From: Dorea_D hominis
GTDB taxonomy: Bacteria > Bacillota > Clostridia > Lachnospirales > Lachnospiraceae
Assembly: GCF_014287705.1 (NCBI RefSeq)
Contig: NZ_JACOOY010000008.1
Coordinates: 1 to 64,000 of the forward strand
DNA: 64,000 bases
Direction: 5' to 3'
The position numbers and the translations under genes are program-made. The first letter of the stretch is position 1, and each line of letters begins with the position of its first letter. Shown piece by piece: positions 6,632-14,799 of this stretch. The notes beneath the pieces are model-generated. The model saw only the letters and a program-made list of their open reading frames with translations, was not told the DNA's origin and searched no databases.

Positions 6632-9061
6632 TTATTTCATTACAATATTAATGATCTTCTTCGGTACATAGATCTCTTTGATGATATTTCCGGTCAGTTT
6701 GTCTGCAATTGCTTCTTTTCCTGCTGTAATCGCTTCTTCTTTGCTGCTTTCTGCTGCAATAGAGATAACTGCTCTTGTCTTACCATTGATCTGTACAGGT
6801 ACCTGGATTTCATCATCTTTCATGGCTTCTTCATCGTATGTTGGCCATCCGGCTTTGAATACACTGCCTTCATGACCTAACTGCTCCCAAACTTCTTCTG
6901 CGATATGAGGTGCAAATGGTGAAAGCAGTACTGCCATTGTAGATAATGTCTCTGTATCGATTCCGCCTGCTTTTTTCGCAATCTCGATCAGTTTGTTATT
7001 ATGCTCCATAAATCCGGAAATCGCTGTATTCAGGCTGAAGCTTTCCAGACGGGTTGTGATATCTTTTGCAAGCTTATGACGTTCTTTGATCATCTCTTTG
7101 GTAGCTTCGATGTTTGCATCTTTGCTGTCCATAACCAGATTCCAGAATCTCTTCAGGAAACGGTTTACTCCGTCAATACCACGGTCATCCCACTCAGCAT
7201 CTAACTCCGGTGGTCCTACAAAAAGTTCATACATTCTCAGGGAATCGCATCCGTAATCTCTTACAAGATCGTCAGGAGATACAACATTTCCCTTGGATTT
7301 ACTCATCTTGATACCGTTCTTACCTGTAATCATTCCCTGGTTGAACAATTTGTGGAATGGCTCATCAAAGTCAATCACTCCAATATCACAAAGGAATTTG
7401 GTATAGAAACGGGAGTATAAAAGATGCAGTACCGCATGTTCCACACCACCGATATACATATCTACCGGAAGCATTGCGTCTGCTTTCTCTCTGGATACTA
7501 ATTCCTTATCGTTATGGTTATCTACATATCTCAAGAAATACCATGAAGATCCGGCCCACTGTGGCATTGTATTTGTCTCTCTCTTCGCATCAGCGCCACA
7601 CTGCGGGCATTTACAATTTACCCACTCGTCAATTGCAGCAAGCGGAGATTCTCCTGTTCCTGTCGGCTCGTAGGACTCTACATCCGGCAGACGTAACGGT
7701 AGTTCTTCTTCCGGTACCGGAACATTACCACATTTTGGACAGTGTACGATCGGGATTGGTTCTCCCCAGTATCTTTGACGTGAGAATACCCAGTCACGCA
7801 GTTTGTAATTAACAGTAGCTCGACCAATTCCACGTTCTTCGATAATGTGTGGTGCTTCTTTTTTCAGTACAGAAGATTCCATACCATTCCACTCACCGGA
7901 ATTAATCATTGTTCCGGAAGCTTCTGTGTATGCTTCTGTCATATTTTCAATTTCTTTTCCGTCTTTTGCGATAACCTGGATGATCGGGATGCCGAATTTT
8001 GTTGCAAATTCAAAGTCACGGTCATCGTGAGCCGGTACACACATGATTGCTCCTGTACCATAATCTGCAAGTACATAATCAGATAACCAGATTGGTGTCT
8101 TCTCGCCATTTAACGGGTTGATTGCATAACTTCCTGTAAATACACCTGTCTTTTCCTTATCCTGCATACGGTCTACATTAGACTTCATGGATGCATCGTA
8201 AATGTACTTCTCAACTTCTTCTCTTGTCTCATCTGTAGCCAGACTCTTTGCAAGTTCATGCTCCGGAGCCAGTACCATAAAGGTTGCTCCATATAATGTA
8301 TCTGGTCTGGTTGTATATACTGTGATCTTTTCTTCTCTTCCTTCTACCGGGAAGTCAACTTCTGCACCATAAGATTTACCAATCCAGTCGGTCTGCATCT
8401 TCTTAACTTTCTCAGGCCAGTCTAATTTGTCCAGATCATTTAAAAGTCGGTCTGCATATGCTGTGATTTTTAACATCCACTGCCGCAGATTCTTCTTGGT
8501 AACTTCTGCTCCGCAGCGTTCACATTTACCATTTACAACTTCTTCGTTTGCAAGACCTGTCTTGCAGGACGGGCACCAGTTGATTGGGAACTCTTTCTCA
8601 TATGCAAGGCCCTCTTTGAACATCTTCACGAAAATCCACTGTGTCCACTTATAGAAATTCGGATCTGTTGTATTTACTTCACGATCCCAGTCATATAAAG
8701 CTGCGATCTCGTTGATCTGTCTCTTGATATTTTTAATATTTGCTTCTGTGGAAATAGACGGATGTACACCCATCTTAATTGCATAGTTCTCAGCCGGAAG
8801 TCCGAATGCATCCCATCCCATCGGATGAATGATGTAATAGCCCTGCTGCAATTTATAACGGCTCCATACATCAGAGATTACATAACCTCTCCAGTGTCCT
8901 ACATGAAGTCCATTTCCTGATGGATATGGGAACATATCCAGACAATAATATTTCTCTCTTTTGCTTCCGTCATCGTTCGTTGTCACATTGACCGGGTTCT
9001 TTTCCCAGTTTTCGCGCCATTTTTTCTCGATTGCCTTATGATTATAAGGGATCTTTGACAT
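6632..9061 (-). CDS. leuS: Leucyl-tRNA synthetase
   Basis: This class I synthetase charges tRNA-Leu in the cytoplasm. The 809-residue protein has the normal bacterial length. The HIGH-type motif is HVGH in PSGNGLHVGHW near residue 50, and the KMSKS loop is KMSKSKGN near residue 580. The CP1 editing domain (about 220-400) includes TTRPDTLYGAT. Two CxxC pairs around residues 155-180 form a zinc-binding module. It is preceded by a T-box leader and promoter and is followed by its own terminator, so it is probably monocistronic. Confidence 0.97.
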   Translation of the reverse strand: MSKIPYNHKAIEKKWRENWEKNPVNVTTNDDGSKREKYYCLDMFPYPSGNGLHVGHWRGYVISDVWSRYKLQQGYYIIHPMGWDAFGLPAENYAIKMGVHPSISTEANIKNIKRQINEIAALYDWDREVNTTDPNFYKWTQWIFVKMFKEGLAYEKEFPINWCPSCKTGLANEEVVNGKCERCGAEVTKKNLRQWMLKITAYADRLLNDLDKLDWPEKVKKMQTDWIGKSYGAEVDFPVEGREEKITVYTTRPDTLYGATFMVLAPEHELAKSLATDETREEVEKYIYDASMKSNVDRMQDKEKTGVFTGSYAINPLNGEKTPIWLSDYVLADYGTGAIMCVPAHDDRDFEFATKFGIPIIQVIAKDGKEIENMTEAYTEASGTMINSGEWNGMESSVLKKEAPHIIEERGIGRATVNYKLRDWVFSRQRYWGEPIPIVHCPKCGNVPVPEEELPLRLPDVESYEPTGTGESPLAAIDEWVNCKCPQCGADAKRETNTMPQWAGSSWYFLRYVDNHNDKELVSREKADAMLPVDMYIGGVEHAVLHLLYSRFYTKFLCDIGVIDFDEPFHKLFNQGMITGKNGIKMSKSKGNVVSPDDLVRDYGCDSLRMYELFVGPPELDAEWDDRGIDGVNRFLKRFWNLVMDSKDANIEATKEMIKERHKLAKDITTRLESFSLNTAISGFMEHNNKLIEIAKKAGGIDTETLSTMAVLLSPFAPHIAEEVWEQLGHEGSVFKAGWPTYDEEAMKDDEIQVPVQINGKTRAVISIAAESSKEEAITAGKEAIADKLTGNIIKEIYVPKKIINIVMK

Positions 9062-9117
9062 CTTTCCATTCCTCCTGTTTTCTAAATAACTTTTTATGTT
9101 TGATTTCCACCTTCAGA

Positions 9118-9170
9118 GCCTGCCGGAGGCTTTTTGTATAATAGAAACTGAAATTCTTATTATATAAAAA
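9118..9170. repeat. Dispersed palindromic repeat, copy C
   Basis: The segment has CTGCCGGAGGC followed by TTTTTGTATAATAGAA and its inverted partner TTCTTATTATATAAAAA. It is related to copies at 10940-11000 and 25161-25220. Here it sits between the T-box terminator and the leuS ribosome binding site and partly merges with the T-rich tail of that terminator. It is the most diverged copy. Confidence 0.6.
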
Positions 9171-9414
9171 TATAAGCCTCCTCATCTCTAAGAGACGAAA
9201 AGGCTTGATTTCCGTGGTACCACTCTTCTTCACCCGGATATACCGGATGCACTCATTCACTTCTGTAACGGGAAGACCCGCTATTATCTACTCCTGTTCA
9301 ATAATAGAACTCCGAGGCGAGTTGGGAGATTACGCTTGCTGTCTCACACCAACCGACAGCTCTCTGAAAAACGATGATCTCTTAATATTCCTCTTCAACG
9401 TTTCTGCGTTATTC
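9171..9414 (-). promoter_or_regulatory. T-box leader of leuS
   Basis: The minus-strand leader carries a T-box antiterminator core GTGGTACCACGGA at 9211-9223. The intrinsic terminator follows it (stem 9174-9206, then a T-rich stretch). Upstream are Stem I-like complementary segments. Uncharged tRNA-Leu would bind the specifier loop and this core to allow read-through into leuS. A CTC triplet in the Stem I region is a plausible specifier codon but I did not fold the RNA. Confidence 0.88.
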
Positions 9415-9420
9415 CCATCT

Positions 9421-9449
9421 ATTATATGAAGAATGTTAAAATAAGTCAA
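9421..9449 (-). promoter_or_regulatory. Promoter of the leuS T-box transcript
   Basis: On the minus strand TTGACT (9444-9449) and TATAAT (9421-9426) are separated by 17 bp, a near-consensus vegetative promoter placing the start near 9414. Confidence 0.85.
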
Positions 9450-9488
9450 CCCCTATCTTAAGATTGCACCACTCCAAAACGATATTTT

Positions 9489-10124
9489 TTATTCTACATC
9501 TTTCAGCGCATCCAGATCTTCTTCTCCGGTACGGACTTTAATGACTTTCTGTACGTTGTAAACAAAGATCTTGCCATCTCCGACACGTCCTGTATATAAT
9601 GTTTTCTTTACGGTTTCTACTACTTTTTCAACCGGAATACTTCCTATTATTACTTCAACTTTTACCTTCGGAAGCACTGTTACATCCATTTCTACACCAC
9701 GATATTTTTCTCCGGCGCCTTTCTGGATACCGCATCCCATAACCTGTGTTACAGTCATTCCGGTTACGCCAAGTGTATTTAATGCATTTTTCAGTTTTTC
9801 ATAACGGGAAAGTTTTGCAATAATTACAACTTTATGAATACCTGTCTCTGCATCTACAGGCGTAGTTACCTTCACTGCCGCTGCACGCTGTACTTCTGAT
9901 GCCGCATCATAATCGCTCTCACCAAGTTCTGTATTTTCATTTACATTCATACCTGCGCCTGTAACATCCATTAAACTGAATCCTGCATAAGCAGAAGAAA
10001 GTCCATGTTCCGTTGCATCCAGACCGATAATTTCCTCTTCTTCCGAAACCCGAAGTCCCAATGTTCTATCGACCACTTTAAACACGATCGTCATTGTAAC
10101 TGCTGTCATTATCTCTTTTGTCAT
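9489..10124 (-). CDS. PII nitrogen regulator with N-terminal Amt-tail-like extension
   Basis: The 211-residue protein has two parts. Residues 1-49 (FKVVDRTLGLRVSEEEE, GLDATEHGLSSAYAGF) match the end of the last helix and cytoplasmic tail of Amt/AmtB ammonium transporters. Residues from about 98 form a full GlnB/GlnK-type PII domain with TGMTVTQVMG, KYRGVEM, LPKVKVEV and GRVGDGKIF. The position of uridylylated Tyr51 in the T-loop is Met. The start at 10124 has an AAGGAGGA ribosome binding site, and no Amt coding lies upstream. PII proteins bind Amt tails in trans, so an in-cis tail is unusual. It probably senses ATP/ADP and 2-oxoglutarate. Confidence 0.88.
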   Translation of the reverse strand: MTKEIMTAVTMTIVFKVVDRTLGLRVSEEEEIIGLDATEHGLSSAYAGFSLMDVTGAGMNVNENTELGESDYDAASEVQRAAAVKVTTPVDAETGIHKVVIIAKLSRYEKLKNALNTLGVTGMTVTQVMGCGIQKGAGEKYRGVEMDVTVLPKVKVEVIIGSIPVEKVVETVKKTLYTGRVGDGKIFVYNVQKVIKVRTGEEDLDALKDVE

Positions 10125-10200
10125 AATCGTCCTCCTTCTCTCATTACCTGTCTGAAAAATCATGAAATAAAGAAAGGCATGGATTTCTGTCGCCGACATA

Positions 10201-10223
10201 CAAAAAAACACACCTTTGTGTTC
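10201..10223 (-). terminator. Terminator-like hairpin in the PII leader
   Basis: On the minus strand a short hairpin (ACAC-AAAG-GTGT) is followed by seven T, about 75 bases upstream of the PII start. With the stronger hairpin upstream it may form an attenuator. The stem is only 4-6 bp, so efficiency is uncertain. Confidence 0.45.
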
Positions 10224-10246
10224 TTTATCCCTGTAATGATTATCAG

Positions 10247-10290
10247 AAAGCAAAGGCGCTTCGAGAATAATCTCGAAGCGCCTTTGCTTT
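10247..10290. repeat. 20-bp perfect hairpin at the 5' end of the PII transcript
   Basis: Two perfect 20-base inverted arms (10247-10266 and 10271-10290) enclose a 4-base loop. Given the promoter at 10301-10329, the hairpin would begin within a few bases of the transcript 5' end. It lacks a T-run, so it is more likely a stabilising or regulatory structure than a terminator. Confidence 0.85.
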
Positions 10291-10300
10291 CATGCGGTTT

Positions 10301-10329
10301 AGTTTAGTGTACGTTTTTTCAGTTGTCAA
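10301..10329 (-). promoter_or_regulatory. Promoter of the PII gene
   Basis: On the minus strand TTGACA (10324-10329) and TAAACT (10301-10306) are 17 bp apart. The start near 10294 gives a leader of about 170 bases containing two hairpins. Confidence 0.65.
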
Positions 10330-10376
10330 GTCGTATGTACAATTTTCAGAATTTTATATAAAAATCTAAAAAATAG

Positions 10377-10405
10377 TTGTTCCTTTTCGTCATTTCGTGT
10401 ATAAT
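10377..10405 (+). promoter_or_regulatory. Promoter of the P-loop gene
   Basis: TTGTTC (10377-10382) and TATAAT (10400-10405) are 17 bp apart, about 60 bases upstream of the start at 10466. It is divergent from the PII promoter. Confidence 0.7.
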
Positions 10406-10465
10406 AAGCTCAAGTACTCATACTGATATTATTCAGTAAATCTGATACATAAAGGAGAGTTTGCC

Positions 10466-10888
10466 ATGGTAAATTTATTAACAGGCCCAAAAGGCAGCGG
10501 AAAAACACAAACAATGATTGAGCAGGCTAATGCGCAGGCTAAGAGATGCAACGGAAATGTTGTTTTTATCAAAAAAACACATCGCGACACAGCAAGTGTA
10601 GCATTTGATATCCGTACAATCTGTATGGATGATTTTCCAACAATTACTAACACAGATGAATATATCGGATTCTTATATGGTATGTACAGTTCTAACCATG
10701 ATATCGAGTGTATCTTTATCGATGGTATTTTAAAACATGCTGACATTTCTCTGGAAAATATTCCGGAATTTATCGAACGACTGAAAAAACTCTCTAGCGA
10801 ATGCAACATTGACTTTTATGTAAGCATCAGTGCTGCCAAAGACGATTTATCCGCAGTTAATACTGACGGTTGCACATTTTTAAATTAA
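10466..10888 (+). CDS. Small P-loop NTP-binding protein, unknown role
   Basis: The 140-residue protein opens with a clear Walker A motif (GPKGSGKT, residues 7-14). A Walker B-like strand ECIFIDG lies near residue 82, and a further strand (DFYVSIS) near residue 115. This resembles the thymidine-kinase-like or PilT-like ATPase fold but is too short for a typical enzyme of either group. The ribosome binding site is AAAGGAGAG. It has its own promoter and terminator and appears monocistronic. I do not recognise a characterised function. Confidence 0.75.
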   Translation: MVNLLTGPKGSGKTQTMIEQANAQAKRCNGNVVFIKKTHRDTASVAFDIRTICMDDFPTITNTDEYIGFLYGMYSSNHDIECIFIDGILKHADISLENIPEFIERLKKLSSECNIDFYVSISAAKDDLSAVNTDGCTFLN

Positions 10889-10908
10889 TGATCTGATCAG
10901 GACAACAG

Positions 10909-10944
10909 CAGGCGGCTTTTTGTATTCAGAAGCTGCCTGTTTTT
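10909..10944 (+). terminator. Terminator of the P-loop gene
   Basis: A 10-bp stem (CAGGCGGCTT with AAGCTGCCTG) is followed by five T, 20 bases past the stop codon. Its T-run leads directly into dispersed repeat copy B. Confidence 0.85.
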
Positions 10945-11000
10945 ATATGATAGGAAATTGCATTCCCCATCATGTAAAAAACCTCCGGCAGGATGCGCAT
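10940..11000. repeat. Dispersed palindromic repeat, copy B
   Basis: Read on the minus strand, this segment begins ATGCGCATCCTGCCGGAGG and continues as an AT-rich palindrome. It matches copy A at 25161-25220 over nearly its whole length, with a few substitutions. It lies between the terminator of the P-loop gene and the CapA-family gene. Confidence 0.7.
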
Positions 11001-11040
11001 TATAACGCTTATTTAAAAGAATGAAAAAGAGGAACAAACA

Positions 11041-12414
11041 ATGGACAAGAACGAAAGACAAAGACTGAGGCGCCGCCGACGGAAGCTTAGAAGAATCTAT
11101 CTTCACGTCAGACGCGCTGTTGTAATTCTGATTCTGCTTCTGATCTGCTTTGGAATCTTTTCCGGAATCAAAGCAATTGTACATGCAATTACCGGCTCCA
11201 GTCCGAAGACGGAACAGACAGCTCAGAAAAAGAAGGCACCTTCAATTGACACTTCCGGTGTAACCGTGAATGAATTTACGATCAAAGGAAAGAGTAATCC
11301 TTCCACAACTTCCCTGACTATAAGTTCCATGGGAGATTGTACACTTGGTACAGATGAACATTTTGATTCTTCGACCAGCCTGCCGGCTTACTATAATCAA
11401 TACGGCGCTGATTATTTCTTCAAAAATGTAAAATCCATTCTGGAAAAGGATGATCTTTCTATTGTGAATTTTGAAGGAACACTGACTACAGAGACAACGA
11501 GAGAAAATAAAAGTTACGCCTTCAAGGCGCCACCGGAATATGCACAGATTCTGTCAAACAATTCGGTAGAAGCTGCCAATACAGCGAACAATCACAGCTC
11601 TGATTACGGCGAACAGAGTTATACCGATACAATCAAAAACCTGACCGATGCCGGTATCGCTCCATTCGGATACGATACCGTTGATATCATTAAAATCGGC
11701 AAGATCAAAGTCGGACTTACCGGTATTTATGAACTGAATGATCATCTGGATCGCGAAGAACAGGTAAAACAGAATATCCAGGCTTTAAAAGAACACGGCG
11801 CAAATCTGATCATTGCAAATTTCCACTGGGGAACGGAAAAAGAAACCAGTCCGGACACGAACCAGCAGACACTTGCACACCTGGCAGTAGATCAGGGTGC
11901 TGACCTCGTTATCGGACATCACCCACATGTTTTGCAGGGTATTGAATACTACAAAGGCAAATCCATTGTCTACAGTCTTGGAAACTTTTGTTTTGGCGGA
12001 AACTCCAACCCAGCTGATAAGAATACGATGATCTATCAGCAGACATTCTCTTTCAAAAAGGGAAAAGTTCAGAAAAATGCGAAAGAAAATATCATTCCTT
12101 GCTCAATCTCTTCCACATCAGTACGCAACGATTATTGCCCGACACCACTAGAAGGAGATCAGAATCAGGCACTTCTGGATCTGATTAAAAACTATAACGA
12201 AGCGATTGCAAACGGAGAATTTAAAACACCTGCAAGCGACAGTTCCGATTCTACTTCCGGAACGACAGATACCACATCTGACACTTCATCAGATGCCGGC
12301 TCAGACAGTTCCACGGATAGTTCGCCGGACAGCGCATCGGATTCTTCCGGCAGCGGCACAACAGACTCGACAGGTACAACGGATTCCTCTACTGATACTG
12401 TAGATGGATTGTAG
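11041..12414 (+). CDS. CapA-family (PGA_cap) metallophosphatase-like protein
   Basis: The 457-residue protein has a very basic N-terminus, one membrane segment (about residues 27-50) and an extracytoplasmic PGA_cap domain (about 85-370). Family motifs are GDCTLG, NFEGTLTT, NTANNHS, NFHWGTE, GHHPHVLQGIE and YSLGNFCFGG. The last 60 residues are a Ser/Thr/Asp low-complexity tail. CapA proteins act in poly-gamma-glutamate or envelope polymer assembly, but no capBC genes are nearby, so the polymer is unknown. A type II membrane topology is inferred. A strong terminator follows. Confidence 0.88.
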   Translation: MDKNERQRLRRRRRKLRRIYLHVRRAVVILILLLICFGIFSGIKAIVHAITGSSPKTEQTAQKKKAPSIDTSGVTVNEFTIKGKSNPSTTSLTISSMGDCTLGTDEHFDSSTSLPAYYNQYGADYFFKNVKSILEKDDLSIVNFEGTLTTETTRENKSYAFKAPPEYAQILSNNSVEAANTANNHSSDYGEQSYTDTIKNLTDAGIAPFGYDTVDIIKIGKIKVGLTGIYELNDHLDREEQVKQNIQALKEHGANLIIANFHWGTEKETSPDTNQQTLAHLAVDQGADLVIGHHPHVLQGIEYYKGKSIVYSLGNFCFGGNSNPADKNTMIYQQTFSFKKGKVQKNAKENIIPCSISSTSVRNDYCPTPLEGDQNQALLDLIKNYNEAIANGEFKTPASDSSDSTSGTTDTTSDTSSDAGSDSSTDSSPDSASDSSGSGTTDSTGTTDSSTDTVDGL

Positions 12415-12490
12415 AATCCTAAATTTTTATAAGAACACTTACCGATGTCCCAAGTATTGAAGACTGTCTTCATTTGGACTGTAATGGCAC

Positions 12491-12525
12491 AAAAGAACCG
12501 GCACACACGCGCCGGTTCTTTTTCT
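12491..12525 (+). terminator. Terminator of the CapA-family gene
   Basis: A stem AAGAACCGGC with GCCGGTTCTT and a short loop is followed by five T. The opposite strand also has a T-run (AAAA before the stem), so it may serve the minus-strand gene ending at 12568 as well. Confidence 0.85.
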
Positions 12526-12567
12526 ACCACTTTTTGTGTTAATCTCTAAGTCAGTTTTAATCTTCTT

Positions 12568-14487
12568 TTATTTATCATCTGCCTGAGCATCTGTCTGGGA
12601 AGGCTCTTCTGTTTTCACAGTCTTCTCTGCTTTTTTTGTGCTCTGTACTGCCTGCTTCTCTGTGACAGTTACAGTGTAAGATGTATTTCTTCCTGAGAAA
12701 TCTGTTGCAATCATCTTAATATTCACTGTACCTACGCCAACAGCTGTTACATTTCCATCTGCATCTACAGTTGCAACATTGGTATTGTTAGATTTGAAAC
12801 GTACAGTTGGAAGTGTTCCACTTGCAGGGAAGATATGAATATCACTATTCTTATAAGTATCTCCTACCTGAAGTTTTACATCCATATTTGTATACTCAAA
12901 GCTGCTGCATGTTCTTGCCTGTTCCGGTGTCAGCATCTGGATCGCATTGTGCTCCAGATCTCTGGTCCACTGCCACCAACCTCCATCATACAGACTTACT
13001 TTCCAGCCTTTTTCATATGCCATCAGAAGAGGCATTGTTGCTCTCCATCCTGTTCCACAGAAGAAGCACACCTCATTTGTCGGATATACATAGCTATCTG
13101 CCATAAAACCTTTGAATCTCTCATAAGAAATCAAAGTTCCGTCCGCATTCATATATTCTTCCATTGTGTTCGCATCATTCCCTGCACGTCCGAATACTGC
13201 TCCGGCAATCTCACCTTTTTCCTGAAGCATCGGATAGTTTCCATCCGATAATCCCTTGAACTCATCCAGGCTTCGGATACTTACAAGACGGAAATTCTTA
13301 TCATTTGCAAGTTTATCTTTCAGTTCTTCTTTGGAAACAATATATTCCGGATGTGCCGGAACTGTTGTTCCGAAATCATAATTTGCATCTGTTACAGGTG
13401 TATTAACTTTTGTCTCTACTTCATATCCTGCATTTTTCCAGTTTGTAAGCGAACCATTTAACACTTTTACATTTTCAACTCCACAATACAGGAAACAAAA
13501 TGCTACACGCTCTGTTGCCGGATGTGCACCATATAAGATTACCATGGTATCTTTTGTAATATTATATTTTTTCAATAATGCAGCCAGTTCTGCAGGCTCA
13601 TGCAGATTTCCAAGATTCTCATCTGTATAGTCAATTGTATTATTTGCATATGCCGCATAAGTACTTGACTCTACCTGACGCACAGAGCAGTGATAAGCTC
13701 CTGGAATATGTCCTTCATTATATGGCGCAGCCTCTGTAGATGTATCAAGAATCACATAATTCTTGGATTCTTCCTGTTTTCCATCCATAACGCTCTTAAT
13801 GTATGCAGGTGATACAAATACATCTGTTTTCTTTGCGCTTGGAACTTCTTCCGGTTTTGTCTCTGCTTTCTTTACTGTTACAGTTGTTTTTGCTGTCAGA
13901 TATTTACCCTTGCTGTTTTTCTGAGTCAGCTTTGTTGTAATTACCGTTTTACCAGCACTTTTTGCTGTTACCGTTCCTGTGGAAGATACAGTTGCAACTT
14001 TTGTATTGCTGCTACTGAATTTTACAGGTGCATATACTCCCGCCGGACTTACTGTTGCCTTAACAATTGCTTTCTTTCCATTTGTAAGACTGAGAGCTGC
14101 CGGAATGGATACCTTACTTGGTTTCAGATCTTTTACTTTCAGTTTTACAGAAGCTTTTACTTTCTTGTTTACTTTGGATGTTGCTGTGATCGTTACACTT
14201 CCGGTTTTCTTTCCTTTTACTGTACCTTTGCTGGATACAGAAGCAATTTTCGTATTACTTGACTTGTATGTAACGCTTCTGCTTGCATTCTTCGGGCTGA
14301 CACTTTTTACAGAAATCTTTGTTGTCCCCTTCACATCAATAACTTTGCTGGAAACCGACGATGTTACGGTCAATTTTTTCGGTTTCACAGTTGCTGCCTG
14401 TGCATCCACAGATGCAACTCCTGCGGATGTTACCGTTACTGCCACAGCAGCCATAACGGCAAGTGCTTTCTGGATTCTTCCTCTCAT
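12568..14487 (-). CDS. Secreted Ig-like (Big_2) protein with two rhodanese domains
   Basis: The 639-residue protein has a signal peptide (residues 1-32, cleavage probably after DAQA) and two Big_2-type Ig domains (about 35-115 and 120-210). Two rhodanese-like domains follow (about 220-355 and 370-510), then a third Ig domain (about 525-610) and a Lys/Thr-rich tail without LPXTG or a membrane anchor. Rhodanese domain 2 keeps the active-site loop CGTGWR; the matching loop of domain 1 (YGAHPATER) has no Cys. This inactive-active pair is the arrangement of thiosulfate and mercaptopyruvate sulfurtransferases. Extracellular sulfur transfer is inferred. It has its own promoter. Confidence 0.88.
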   Translation of the reverse strand: MRGRIQKALAVMAAVAVTVTSAGVASVDAQAATVKPKKLTVTSSVSSKVIDVKGTTKISVKSVSPKNASRSVTYKSSNTKIASVSSKGTVKGKKTGSVTITATSKVNKKVKASVKLKVKDLKPSKVSIPAALSLTNGKKAIVKATVSPAGVYAPVKFSSSNTKVATVSSTGTVTAKSAGKTVITTKLTQKNSKGKYLTAKTTVTVKKAETKPEEVPSAKKTDVFVSPAYIKSVMDGKQEESKNYVILDTSTEAAPYNEGHIPGAYHCSVRQVESSTYAAYANNTIDYTDENLGNLHEPAELAALLKKYNITKDTMVILYGAHPATERVAFCFLYCGVENVKVLNGSLTNWKNAGYEVETKVNTPVTDANYDFGTTVPAHPEYIVSKEELKDKLANDKNFRLVSIRSLDEFKGLSDGNYPMLQEKGEIAGAVFGRAGNDANTMEEYMNADGTLISYERFKGFMADSYVYPTNEVCFFCGTGWRATMPLLMAYEKGWKVSLYDGGWWQWTRDLEHNAIQMLTPEQARTCSSFEYTNMDVKLQVGDTYKNSDIHIFPASGTLPTVRFKSNNTNVATVDADGNVTAVGVGTVNIKMIATDFSGRNTSYTVTVTEKQAVQSTKKAEKTVKTEEPSQTDAQADDK

Positions 14488-14525
14488 AATCCTTCCTCCT
14501 TTTTTCGTACAAGTGGTATTCTTTC

Positions 14526-14555
14526 ATTATAGTGGTTTGTTGATTTTTTAACCAA
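14526..14555 (-). promoter_or_regulatory. Promoter of the Ig/rhodanese gene
   Basis: On the minus strand TTGGTT (14550-14555) and TATAAT (14526-14531) are 18 bp apart, upstream of an AGGAGGA ribosome binding site. The rest of the 14488-14799 gap holds only this promoter and the terminator at 14664-14703. Confidence 0.75.
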
Positions 14556-14663
14556 TCGGTATTATTGATAATCAACTCTATATATTCGTGTTTCCTATAA
14601 TTGTTTTTCCATATAATTCTTCAATCCAAATCCATTCTCTGATTTTACTTCGAAATCGTCTTG

Positions 14664-14703
14664 TAAAAATACCCCCTTACTGGTTCGTCCAGTAAAGAGG
14701 GTA
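14664..14703 (-). terminator. Terminator of the trk operon
   Basis: On the minus strand TACCCTCTTTACTGG pairs with CCAGTAAGGGGGTA across a 5-base loop, then a run of T follows. It is about 100 bases past the last gene (AEC permease). Confidence 0.8.
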
Positions 14704-14799
14704 CATATCATTTTCAACGGCTCTTCCTTCTTTGTTATTTTATTAAACTATTTTTACTGCAAAATCTGCCACTGACAGCCTCCACTAAATGTTATAGGT

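Noticed and set aside
13979..14551. Open frame of 190 codons on the plus strand, hydrophobic
   Set aside because: It is antisense to the Ser/Thr/Lys-rich Ig domains of the secreted rhodanese protein. Such composition creates long hydrophobic antisense frames; there is no ribosome binding site or family match.
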